The translations under genes and the position numbers were made by a program. Shown here one piece after another: positions 19,466-27,843 of a stretch of DNA of 64,000 nt. Position 1 is the stretch's first letter. Every line of letters begins with the position of its first letter. The notes beneath the pieces are model-generated. The model ran no database searches and was not told where the DNA came from. It saw nothing but the letters and a program-made list of their open reading frames with translations. Source of the stretch: DATBVX01 sp963705495 (GTDB lineage Bacteria; Pseudomonadota; Gammaproteobacteria; Steroidobacterales; Steroidobacteraceae); assembly GCA_963705495.1 (NCBI GenBank), contig CAVPJQ010000026.1, positions 1-64,000 of the forward strand. The letters run 5' to 3'.

Positions 19466-20431
19466 TTGGCATCACAGATTGCCACGCGCGACTTTGAGCT
19501 CGAACCCGCGGACAACGGCAGGCTCGCGGGCCTGTGTGGTCCGCTCGACGAGCACCTGCGCCAGATCGAGCAGACCCTCGGTGTGGACATCAGCCATCGT
19601 GGCAATCATTTCCATGTCACCGGCGGTGTGACTGCGACGGCCGATGCCGAGCAGATTCTCAAGCAGTTGTTCGCCTTCACGCGGGAAGGGGAGGTGACAC
19701 CTGAGCGCGTTCACCTTTCACTGCGCGAGCGCAGCATGACCGATGAGCCCGCGAGCGAGCCGCGCGCCGAGGACGAGTTGCTGGTGCGCACCCATCGCGG
19801 CGGCATCCACGCGCGCGGCCCCAATCAACAGCAGTACCTGTCCAACATTCGCCGCTTCGATCTGACCTTCGGAATCGGCCCGGCGGGCACCGGCAAGACC
19901 TATCTGGCGGTGGCGTGTGCCGTGGAAGCGTTGCAGGCCGATCGGGTGCGACGGATCGTGCTGGTTCGCCCTGCGGTCGAGGCCGGAGAACGACTCGGCT
20001 TCCTGCCGGGCGATATGGCGCAGAAGGTCGATCCGTATCTCAGACCGATGTACGACGCGCTCTACGAGATGCTCGGGTTCGATCGGGTGGCGCGATTGGT
20101 CGAGCGCGCGGTGATCGAAGTTGCCCCTCTCGCCTTCATGCGCGGACGATCGCTCAACGACGCGTTCGTCATTCTCGATGAGGCGCAGAACACCACGGCC
20201 GAGCAGATGAAGATGTTCCTCACGCGCATCGGTTTCGGGTCCAAGGCAGTCGTGACCGGCGATATCACGCAGACCGATCTGCCTGCGGGCCGTGCTTCCG
20301 GTCTGAAGAATGTGATCGATATCCTGAGTGGCGTCGAGGGAGTGGCGTTCACGTATTTCACTGCCCGCGATGTCGTGCGCCATCCGCTGGTGCAGCGGAT
20401 TGTGCAGGCCTACGAGGACAAGAAGACGTGA
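19466..20431 (+). CDS. ybeZ: PhoH-family ATPase (YbeZ)
   Basis: A 321-residue PhoH-like protein. The nucleotide-binding domain carries Walker A GPAGTGKT at residues 138-145 and Walker B VILDEAQNTT near 232, with VVTGDITQTDLP after it. Residues 1-110 form the KH-like/PhoH N-terminal domain. The start is a TTG at 19466 with AGGGAAGGGA upstream; the next in-frame ATG would remove 90 residues. PhoH/YbeZ is a predicted RNA helicase-like ATPase that works beside the RNase YbeY. Its stop overlaps the ybeY start (GTGA). The symbol ybeZ is used for the YbeY-linked copy; phoH is the common alternative. Confidence 0.93.
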   Translation: MASQIATRDFELEPADNGRLAGLCGPLDEHLRQIEQTLGVDISHRGNHFHVTGGVTATADAEQILKQLFAFTREGEVTPERVHLSLRERSMTDEPASEPRAEDELLVRTHRGGIHARGPNQQQYLSNIRRFDLTFGIGPAGTGKTYLAVACAVEALQADRVRRIVLVRPAVEAGERLGFLPGDMAQKVDPYLRPMYDALYEMLGFDRVARLVERAVIEVAPLAFMRGRSLNDAFVILDEAQNTTAEQMKMFLTRIGFGSKAVVTGDITQTDLPAGRASGLKNVIDILSGVEGVAFTYFTARDVVRHPLVQRIVQAYEDKKT

Positions 20432-20970
20432 GCGCCGGCAAGCACAGGCCAGCAGCCTCGGGGCTCAAACCGCGAGGCGGGAAATCTGCCATCCGCAGTC
20501 AGCGGTCGCAGCCCCGTGGTCCATCGCTGGAAGTCAGCGTGCACTTTGCTACCCGCAAGCCGTGGGTGCCCTCGGGCGTCCGCATCTCCTTCTGGGCGTT
20601 TGAAGCACTTGGGCGCAAGCGCGGGCGTTGGGATCTCGCCGTGCGCGTCGTTGGCGCTGCGGAAAGCCGCCGGCTCAACCGCCGGTATCGGCGCAGGGAT
20701 CGCCCGACCAATGTTTTGTCGTTCCCTGCCACGGTGCCGCAGGCGGATGGTACGCGCCCGCTCGGTGATCTCGTGATTTGCGCGCCAGTGGTGGCACGGG
20801 AGGCCCGTGCACAGGACAAGTCCTTGGCGCAGCATTGGGCGCACATGATCGTGCACGGGACGCTGCATCTGCTCGGGTACGACCACGAGCGGGGCGAGGA
20901 CGCGCGACGCATGGAGCGTTACGAAGTGGGCGTGCTTCGAACCCTGGGGTATCCCGACCCATATGGCTGA
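20428..20970 (+). CDS. ybeY: Endoribonuclease YbeY (16S rRNA maturation)
   Basis: A 180-residue YbeY with the metal site H-x3-H-x5-H intact at His143, His147 and His153 (HGTLHLLGYDH), plus the conserved NRRYR and TNVLSFP segments. YbeY acts in 16S rRNA 3'-end processing and ribosome quality control. About 33 basic, low-complexity residues precede the usual start relative to E. coli (155 residues). No better start was found because the GTG overlaps the phoH stop in the standard way. It overlaps corC by eight bases. Confidence 0.93.
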   Translation: MSAGKHRPAASGLKPRGGKSAIRSQRSQPRGPSLEVSVHFATRKPWVPSGVRISFWAFEALGRKRGRWDLAVRVVGAAESRRLNRRYRRRDRPTNVLSFPATVPQADGTRPLGDLVICAPVVAREARAQDKSLAQHWAHMIVHGTLHLLGYDHERGEDARRMERYEVGVLRTLGYPDPYG

Positions 20971-21829
20971 CGATCCTCACAGCACCAGCACGACCGGGCG
21001 CTGGCTGCGCCGCCTCAGACAGGGCAAGAGCGGCGAGCCCCGCGACCGTGAGCAGCTCAGCCGGGAACTGCGCGAGGCGAGTGAGCGAGGCATCATCGAT
21101 GCGGATGCCTTGTCGATGATCGAAGGGGTGCTGGAGGTCGCGGACACGCAGGTGCGCGACATCATGATTCCGCGCTCGCAGATGGTCGTGATACACCGGG
21201 ACGACTCGCCGGAAGCGATCCTGCCGGTGGTGGTCGAGTCGGGACACTCGCGCTTTCCGGTCACCGGCGAGGATCGCGACCAGGTGGTCGGCATCCTGCT
21301 CGCCAAGGACCTGCTCAAGTATTTCGCCGAGACGGGCGAGCGCCTGGACTTCGATATCAAGGAATTCCTGCGTCCCGCCATCGTGGTGCCGGAAAGCAAG
21401 CGCCTGAATGTGCTGCTCAAGGAATTTCGCGGCAGCCACAATCACATGGCGATCGTGGTGGACGAGTACGGCGGAGTCTCGGGACTGGTGACCATCGAGG
21501 ATGTCGTCGAGCAGATCGTGGGTGAGATCGATGATGAATACGATGTCGAGGACGACCAGCCGATTCGGCGCGAAGGGCCGCGCCAGTTCGTGGTGCGGGC
21601 GCTCACGCGCATCGATGAATTCAACGAGTATTTCGGCGCCGAGTTCACCAACGATGAGTTCGACACCATCGGCGGCCTGATCACTCACCAGCTGGGGCGC
21701 CTGCCACGCCGGGGCGAGGTCATTACGGTGGAAGGTCTCGAATTCCGGGTGCTGCGCGCTGATCGGCGCCGCATCGATACTTTGCGCTTGACGACGCCCC
21801 GCGATATCCCGACGCGCGTGGATGAATGA
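20963..21829 (+). CDS. corC: CorC/HlyC-type CBS-domain protein (YbeX)
   Basis: A 288-residue soluble protein: a helical N-terminal region, then two CBS domains (VRDIMIPRSQMVVIHRDDS near residue 63 and LRPAIVVPESKRLNVLLKEF near 135, with DEYGGVSGLVTIEDVVEQIVG) and a C-terminal CorC_HlyC transporter-associated domain (FNEYFGAEF...TIGGLI). It lacks the membrane DUF21 domain, as does E. coli YbeX. Historically tied to Mg/Co efflux, it is now linked to ribosome metabolism through its ybeY neighbours. ATGA overlap with lnt. Confidence 0.93.
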   Translation: MADDPHSTSTTGRWLRRLRQGKSGEPRDREQLSRELREASERGIIDADALSMIEGVLEVADTQVRDIMIPRSQMVVIHRDDSPEAILPVVVESGHSRFPVTGEDRDQVVGILLAKDLLKYFAETGERLDFDIKEFLRPAIVVPESKRLNVLLKEFRGSHNHMAIVVDEYGGVSGLVTIEDVVEQIVGEIDDEYDVEDDQPIRREGPRQFVVRALTRIDEFNEYFGAEFTNDEFDTIGGLITHQLGRLPRRGEVITVEGLEFRVLRADRRRIDTLRLTTPRDIPTRVDE

Positions 21830-23373
21830 GGCTGCCGCGAGCGATTGACCGGTGGGCGGCCGCGCTCAGCTTTCTGCTGGGTGCCGCGTTGTCGCTTGCT
21901 TTCGCGCCGCTCGAGTTCTTTGCGCTCGCGGTCTTGTGCCCGGCCGCCCTGTTCCTGATGTGGGAGTCGACGACGCCGCGCCGTGCCGGGTGGTTGGCCT
22001 TCTGGTTCGGCTCCGGCACTTTTCTCGCCGGTACCTACTGGCTCTACACCAGCGTGCATGTATTCGGACAGGCGCCGATCTGGGTCGCGTTCCTGTTGAT
22101 GCTCGGGCTGGTCGCCGTCATGGGGCTGTACCACGCTGCCGTCGGCTACGCGTCGATGCGCTGGCTTCCAGCACGCGGAACACTTCGCTGGCTGATTGGT
22201 GTACCGGCGATGTGGCTGCTGATGGAATGGCTGCGCGGCTGGGTCCTCAGCGGCTTTCCGTGGCTTGCCCTGGGTTACAGCCAGATCGATACCTGGCTCG
22301 CCGGCTACGCGCCGGTCGGAGGGGTCTACTTCATCAGCCTGCTGGTTCTGGTGTCGGCGGGTGCGCTGGTTCTGCTGCTGCGCGGTTCCAATTTCGAACG
22401 GATCGCCGCCGGGGTCGTGGTCCTCACAATCTGGGTCGGCGGTGCCGTGCTGTCGCGAATCGATTGGGCACACCCGGTACGCGGGCCGGTGACGGTGAGC
22501 CTGGTGCAAGGTGCGATTTCGCAGGATCTCAAGTGGCAGGCGGAAAATCGCGACGCGACGTTGACGCTCTATCGCGCGCTGAGTGAGAAGGCTTTCGGCA
22601 GCCAGATCATCGTGTGGCCGGAAGCGGCGTTGCCGGCGCTGGAGCACGAGCTCAAGGACTACCTCGACCAGCTCTACCGCGATGCGCAGGCGCGCGGTTC
22701 CGACCTCATCATCGGCATCCTGCGCTATGACTTCACGCGTGATCAGTACCGTAACTCGGTCGTCGCAGTGAACGGCACACTGACCTGGTACGACAAGCGT
22801 CGCCTGGTGCCGTTCGGCGAGTTCTTTCCCGTGCCTGCTTTCGTGCGCAAGTGGATGCGCCTCATGAGCCTGCCGTATGTCGACATGACTGCGGGCGATC
22901 CGGAGCAGCCGCCCCTGGTTGCGGCCGGGGAGAAGCTCGGAGCGACGATTTGCTACGAGGACGCCTACGGCAGCCAGCAACTTGCCGTCCTCAAGGAGGC
23001 AACGCTGCTGGTCAATGTCAGCAACGATGCGTGGTTCGGTGATTCGACCGCCCCTCACCAGCACCTGGAAATTGCGCGCATGCGTGCTCGCGAGGCCAGT
23101 CGCTACATGCTGCGCGCCACCAACAACGGAATCACTGTGATCATCGACCCGCGCGGCGCAGTCGTGCAGCGCATCCCACAATTTCAGCCGGCGGTGTTGA
23201 GCGCGACCGTGCAACCTCGCTCCGGGCTGACACCGTATGCAACCTGGGGCAACGTACCGGCCGTACTGCTATGTGTTGCCGGCCTGACGCTGGTTGTTGT
23301 GATCCAGCGGCGTCGCCTGGCCGCGGTAGAGCAGCGCGCGCGGACCGCTGACAACGTGCTGGAGAATCGCTAG
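21826..23373 (+). CDS. lnt: Apolipoprotein N-acyltransferase
   Basis: A 515-residue inner-membrane enzyme that adds the third acyl chain to lipoproteins. The N-terminal ~210 residues hold several membrane helices; the periplasmic nitrilase-like domain carries the catalytic triad Glu266 (WPEAALP), Lys324 (YDKRRLVPFGEF) and Cys376 (ATICYEDAYG). A last helix closes the protein (VLLCVAGLTLVVVI). It completes lipoproteins such as the LptE coded downstream. It starts inside the corC stop (ATGA), and the next gene begins on the last base of its stop. Confidence 0.95.
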   Translation: MRLPRAIDRWAAALSFLLGAALSLAFAPLEFFALAVLCPAALFLMWESTTPRRAGWLAFWFGSGTFLAGTYWLYTSVHVFGQAPIWVAFLLMLGLVAVMGLYHAAVGYASMRWLPARGTLRWLIGVPAMWLLMEWLRGWVLSGFPWLALGYSQIDTWLAGYAPVGGVYFISLLVLVSAGALVLLLRGSNFERIAAGVVVLTIWVGGAVLSRIDWAHPVRGPVTVSLVQGAISQDLKWQAENRDATLTLYRALSEKAFGSQIIVWPEAALPALEHELKDYLDQLYRDAQARGSDLIIGILRYDFTRDQYRNSVVAVNGTLTWYDKRRLVPFGEFFPVPAFVRKWMRLMSLPYVDMTAGDPEQPPLVAAGEKLGATICYEDAYGSQQLAVLKEATLLVNVSNDAWFGDSTAPHQHLEIARMRAREASRYMLRATNNGITVIIDPRGAVVQRIPQFQPAVLSATVQPRSGLTPYATWGNVPAVLLCVAGLTLVVVIQRRRLAAVEQRARTADNVLENR

Positions 23374-24303
23374 TGGCAGCACAGGCGTGGCCTCGAGTCG
23401 CCGTCGTCGGAGCGGGGGCGGTCGGCTGCTACTACGGCGGCATGCTCGCTCGCGCTGGCGCCTCAGTGACCCTGATCGGGCGCGCCGCACATGTCGACGC
23501 AATCAATCGGGATGGGCTCTACCTCGAGGGGACCCGGGTCAGGGAACGCATTCGCGTTGCTGCCTCGACCGACATCGCCGCCACTATGGATTCTCAAGTC
23601 GTCCTCGTCTGCGTGAAGACTACGGATACCGATGAGACGGCGCGCATGCTCGCACCGCGGCTGCTGAGCGGCGGGCGCGTGGTCAGCCTGCAGAACGGCG
23701 TCGACAATGTCGAGCGCATGCACGCCGCCGCCGGTTTGCACGCGCTCGCAGCAGCTGTGTACGTCGCCGCCGAGATGGCCGGGCCCGGTCATGTGCGGCA
23801 GAGCAGCCGCGGCGATCTCGTGCTTGGCGATCCGTTGCAAGTGGTGCCGGCCGAGCAGATCGATGCGCTGGCGGAGCTTTTCAACCGCGCCGACATTCCT
23901 TGCGCCGTCACGCGTGATATCAGGGTCGACACTGTGGAAGAAGCTGGTCCTCAATTGCACCTACAACGCGATCTCGGCGCTGGCGCGCGCGCGCTATGGT
24001 CGAATCGTGCGCGATCCCGGGACCAGAACTCTGTTGACGCGCGTGGCCGCGGAAACCGTGGCGGTGGCCAATGCAGCGGGCGTCAACATCGATCTCGAAG
24101 AACAAATCGCGGCTGGTCTGAGGCTCGGCGAGGTGATGCCCGACGCACTGTCGTCGACCGCGCAGGACATTGCGCGCGGCAAGCGTACGGAAATCGACTC
24201 GCTGAACGGGTACGTCGTGCGCCTCGGTGAGGAGCTCGGTGTCCCGACCCCGATCAACTATGCGCTCCACAAGCTGGTGAAGCTGCTGGAAGAAGCAGCA
24301 TAA
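23373..24303 (+). pseudogene. panE: 2-dehydropantoate 2-reductase, frameshifted
   Basis: Two adjoining frames together give a complete ketopantoate reductase, the NADPH-dependent step of pantothenate synthesis. The first (GTG 23373 to about 23925) has the Rossmann motif VGAGAVGCYYGG, the CVKTTDT lysine and LQNGVDNVE. The second (about 23926 to 24303) continues with LWKKLVLNCTYNA, including the catalytic-lysine helix, and EIDSLNGYVV with the substrate-binding Glu. The switch occurs near the GGG at 23923-23925; removing one base there restores the frame (DIRSTLWKKL). Apart from this the gene looks functional, with no other stop. Either it is a recent lesion or the consensus has one extra base. 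The GTG shares one base with the lnt stop. Confidence 0.8.
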
Positions 24304-24338
24304 TTCGCGCCCTCGCGATCGATGAACCGGAGAAAGCG

Positions 24339-26189
24339 ATGCAGCTACGTTCCGCAGTGTGGTGGCCGACGATTGTCGCGTTCGCCTGCGCGGTGTCCCT
24401 GACGCCGCTGAGTGCGTCCGCCAAGACGCAAAAGCCACCGCTGCACGGCCAGCATTGGGTCGCGATCACCGGGAAGCCGCTGGCGGCCACTGCCGGCGCC
24501 ATCACGTTTCAGAAAGGCGGCAATGCGGTGGATGCGGCGTGCGCCATGATCGCTGCAACCGCAACGATGTGGGACGTATTGAGCTGGGGCGGCGAAACGC
24601 AGGCGCTGATCTACAACCCGAACACCGGCAACGTGATCGGCGTCAATGCACTCGGTGTGGCGCCAACCGGCGCGACGCCGGAATTCTTTCGCGCGCGCGG
24701 GATGAAATATCCGCCCGAATATGGACCGCTCGCCGCCGTGACGCCTGGCACACCCGGCGGGATCATGACGATGCTTGCCGAGTTCGGAACGTTGAGTCTG
24801 GAGGAGGTGCTCGCGCCGGCCATTGCGCTCGCGGATGGCTATCCGATCGAGCGCGAAACGGCGGACTCGATAGAGCGCAACAAGGAGCGAATCAAGGAGT
24901 GGCCCGAGTCGAAGCGGACATTGCTGGTGCATGCGGGCCAAGCGCGCGAAGCTCCCGAAGCAGGAGAGATCTTCCGTCAGCCGGATCTCGCGGCGACCTT
25001 GCGCAAACTCGTGCAAGCCGAACGCCAGGCGAGAGCGTCGGGCAAGGATCGCAAGGCCGCGATCATGGCTGCGTACGAGCGCTTCTACCGCGGCGACATC
25101 GCCCAGGAGTTCGTTCGCGGGTCGAGGGACGTCGGCGGTCTGATCACGCAGCAGGATCTCGCGAACTGGAAGGTGCATCTCGAGGAGCCGGTGCATGTGA
25201 ACTACAAGGGCATCGAGGTCTACAAACTCACCACCTGGGTTCAAAGCCCCGTGATGCTGCAGGTGCTCAACCTGCTGGAGCCGCTTGACCTGAAGTCCAT
25301 GGGCTACAACAGCGCTCGCTACATTCACACGCTCTACCAGGCGATGAATCTTGCCTACGCCGATCGCGATTTCTATTACGGCGATCCGTACTTCCCGCCG
25401 GCCGAGCCGATCAAGGGGCTCCTATCCAAGGACTACGCGCGCGAGCGCGCCAAGCTTGTGGCGACCGATCGCAACAACCCAGACATCCGCCCCGGCGATC
25501 CCTATCCCTTCCAGGGCGAGACCAATCCGTATCAATCGCTGCTCGACCAATGGCACAGCAAGATGCCCGATCTCAGGACGCAGGCCGAGTTCGATCGCCA
25601 CTTTCGCCTCGGCACGACGAGCGTGGAAGCGGCAGACGACAAGGGCTGGGTCGTGTCAGTCACGCCGAGTGGCGGGTGGCTCCCGGCAGTGATCGCGGGC
25701 AAGACTGGCATCGGCATGAGCCAGCGCATGCAGAGTTTCGTGCTCGATGCGACCGACAATCCCTTCAATGTGGTCGAGCCCGGCAAGCGGCCGCGTGCAA
25801 CCCTGACACCGACGCTGGCCTTGAAAGACGGCAAGCCGTTCCTTTCCTTCGCCGTGCAGGGCGGAGACACGCAGGACCAGAACCTGCTGCAGTTCTTTCT
25901 GAACGTGGTCGAGTTTGGCATGACGGTCCAGGAAGCGACCGAGGCCGCCAACATCACCAGCTACCAGATGCGCGACTCCTTTGGCGAGCACGAATCGATG
26001 CCAGGGCGCCTCACGCTCAACGAATCCATTTCGCCCTGGGTGCGCGAGGACCTGCGGCGCATGGGATACAAGCTGGAATTTGAAGAGCGCACTTCCGGCC
26101 CGATCAACGCGATCTACTTCGATCGCGCGCACGGCACGTTCTGGGGCGGCTCGAGCAATCACGGCGAGGACTATGGCATCGCCTGGTAG
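24339..26189 (+). CDS. Gamma-glutamyltransferase-family protein, secreted
   Basis: A 616-residue Ntn-hydrolase of the gamma-glutamyltranspeptidase family. Residues 1-28 are a signal peptide (FACAVSLTPLSASA). The large-subunit part has KGGNAVDAACA near residue 51 and PGTPGGIMTMLAEFG near 137. The expected autocleavage threonine is at LGTTS (Thr426 or 427), where a new N-terminal nucleophile would form. The small subunit has DNPFNVVEPGKRPRATLTPTLAL instead of the classical GKRPLSSM-type lid, so this is a divergent member, and glutathione may not be its substrate. A cephalosporin-acylase or peptide-hydrolase role is possible. GGAG lies six bases before the ATG. Confidence 0.82.
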   Translation: MQLRSAVWWPTIVAFACAVSLTPLSASAKTQKPPLHGQHWVAITGKPLAATAGAITFQKGGNAVDAACAMIAATATMWDVLSWGGETQALIYNPNTGNVIGVNALGVAPTGATPEFFRARGMKYPPEYGPLAAVTPGTPGGIMTMLAEFGTLSLEEVLAPAIALADGYPIERETADSIERNKERIKEWPESKRTLLVHAGQAREAPEAGEIFRQPDLAATLRKLVQAERQARASGKDRKAAIMAAYERFYRGDIAQEFVRGSRDVGGLITQQDLANWKVHLEEPVHVNYKGIEVYKLTTWVQSPVMLQVLNLLEPLDLKSMGYNSARYIHTLYQAMNLAYADRDFYYGDPYFPPAEPIKGLLSKDYARERAKLVATDRNNPDIRPGDPYPFQGETNPYQSLLDQWHSKMPDLRTQAEFDRHFRLGTTSVEAADDKGWVVSVTPSGGWLPAVIAGKTGIGMSQRMQSFVLDATDNPFNVVEPGKRPRATLTPTLALKDGKPFLSFAVQGGDTQDQNLLQFFLNVVEFGMTVQEATEAANITSYQMRDSFGEHESMPGRLTLNESISPWVREDLRRMGYKLEFEERTSGPINAIYFDRAHGTFWGGSSNHGEDYGIAW

Positions 26190-26196
26190 CGTTGCA

Positions 26197-26808
26197 CTAC
26201 CGCCGTTCTCCCGAAAGCCGGCGCAGGCCGACATAGATGAGCCCTAACGCCGGCAGCAGGATGAGGTGATACGTGGCGTTGTGATCGAATCGCGCTGGAT
26301 CGATCGCGACGCCGCGCTGCTGCGCAATCGCCGCGACGACGGAGATGCCGAGTCCGCCGAGCACCAGCAATGAACCCGGTGAGTGCACACGGCGCAGGAG
26401 TCCGGCGATACACAGCAAGGTGCCTGCGACGGTTGCGATCAGACTGAGCAGAAAGCGGGGATCCTGCCAGCTCAGCACGGCGTAGGCGGCCAGCAGGCCC
26501 GCGACGATGATCATGATCAATCGCACGCGTCTCGCACCGAGCAAATCGATGCCGATCAAGGCCAGGCCGGCGGCGGTTATGCCTGCGAACAGCATCGAGA
26601 GCCACCACACGATGGCTTGCGCCAGGTCCTGTCGGTCACTGAAGAAAGCGTGCCAGATCCCGCCGGCAAGCGCTGCGAGTGCAAAGCCGCCGAAAAAGAT
26701 CACTGGCCCGCGCAACTGCCAGGACGGTTGGCGCGCGAAGGAGCTGGCGCCGGCGATGCAAAGCGCCGCCAGCAGGAAATCGGTGAGGCCGGTGATGAGC
26801 TCCGCCAT
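26197..26808 (-). CDS. Polytopic membrane protein, function unknown
   Basis: A 203-residue protein that is almost entirely hydrophobic helices (about seven, beginning at LTDFLLAALCIAGASSF). Two histidines stand in a conserved-looking setting: GGIWHAFFSD in helix three and the C-terminal FDHNATYHLILLPALGLIY. The second motif recalls a DUF6962-like group, but I am not certain. It ends eight bases from the stop of the convergent transferase gene and starts 101 bases from the divergent VOC-domain gene. No function can be assigned. Confidence 0.7.
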   Translation of the reverse strand: MAELITGLTDFLLAALCIAGASSFARQPSWQLRGPVIFFGGFALAALAGGIWHAFFSDRQDLAQAIVWWLSMLFAGITAAGLALIGIDLLGARRVRLIMIIVAGLLAAYAVLSWQDPRFLLSLIATVAGTLLCIAGLLRRVHSPGSLLVLGGLGISVVAAIAQQRGVAIDPARFDHNATYHLILLPALGLIYVGLRRLSGERR

Positions 26809-26909
26809 GGTTGAACTCGCTCGCAGCGGCGGATTGCGGCGCCGGTGATTGCGAGCGCTGGGCCGGCGTACCTCGGCGTGATCGCGACCGGCCTAGTATA
26901 GTCGCGCGA

Positions 26910-27770
26910 ATGATCAGGATCGATCACGTGGGTCTCGTCGGCCGCGACGTCGCGGCCCTGCAGAGCTCGTTCGAGCGGCTCGGGTTCATCACGACGCCGC
27001 CGAAGCTCCTCATGCAGGCAGACCCGAAGACCGGCGAACGGCAGTCACTGCAGCAGCTGTGCTCGCACGCGGTCCTCGAGCAGGGCTACGTGGAGCTCTC
27101 CACGCTGCAGAGCGAGGGTCTGCAGCACCCGGTATCGGCCTATGTGCGTCGTCACCAGGGCCTCGAAATTCTCGCATTCACCAGCACCGACATCGACGCG
27201 GACGCCGAGCGCTGTCGCGCCGTCGGGCTCGAGCCTTCGGCCGTATCGATCGCAACCCGCGACGTGGCGTATGGCTCGCGCAGAGGAGCCGCGCAGTTTC
27301 ACTGGTTCACGCTGGCCGCACGCAGCGCGCCCGAAGGGCTGGTGTGCTTCGTGCACAACCACACCCCCGAGCTCGTGTTTCAGCAGGAAGTGATGGGGCA
27401 CCCGAACACCGCGAGCGCCATCACTGGTGCGACCATCGTGTCGCCAGACCCTGAGCGCACGGCGCAACTGTACCGGGCGCTGCTGCGGGAAGAGCCGCGC
27501 GGGGACAAGGGAGATCAGCGCTTCGAATGGGGCACGCAGCGCCTGCGCATTACGACGCGGCACACTTTCGTCGCAGACTATCCCGGCGCCGGGGTGCGCA
27601 AATTGCCGTGCCTGGCTGCATTCGAGGTGACGGTACGCGACATCGCGAGCACCGCTGGCTATCTCACGCGCGCACGAGTGCGGTTTCAGCCGCGAGACGA
27701 CGGTGGGCTTTGGGTTGGCCCGCGCTCTGCGTGTGGCGCGGCGCTGCAGTTCACGCCGCAGCCGCCGTAG
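26910..27770 (+). CDS. VOC-family (glyoxalase-like) protein
   Basis: A 286-residue protein of two repeated vicinal-oxygen-chelate modules: MIRIDHVGLVGRDVAALQSSFERLGF at the start and a second at NTASAITGATIVSPDPERTAQLYRALL. Candidate metal residues are His6, the Glu of EQGYVEL and the later histidine of FVHNHTPELVF. It fits the Glyoxalase_3-like domain (PF13468 type). Such proteins include isomerases, dioxygenases and resistance proteins, so the substrate is open. The ATG at 26910 lies only about 10 bases after a TAGTAT at 26894-26899, so the transcript may be nearly leaderless. The longer open frame has no plausible start. Confidence 0.7.
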   Translation: MIRIDHVGLVGRDVAALQSSFERLGFITTPPKLLMQADPKTGERQSLQQLCSHAVLEQGYVELSTLQSEGLQHPVSAYVRRHQGLEILAFTSTDIDADAERCRAVGLEPSAVSIATRDVAYGSRRGAAQFHWFTLAARSAPEGLVCFVHNHTPELVFQQEVMGHPNTASAITGATIVSPDPERTAQLYRALLREEPRGDKGDQRFEWGTQRLRITTRHTFVADYPGAGVRKLPCLAAFEVTVRDIASTAGYLTRARVRFQPRDDGGLWVGPRSACGAALQFTPQPP

Positions 27771-27843
27771 CAGCGTCGTTTTTCTAGCGGAGGTCGTGTA
27801 TCCTTGCGCGCTCTCCGCAAGACCTTGATTTTACGAAGTATCC

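Noticed and set aside
21685..23214. Leftward 509-codon open frame.
   Set aside because: Antisense to corC and lnt; low-complexity Arg/Gln/His composition and no domain.
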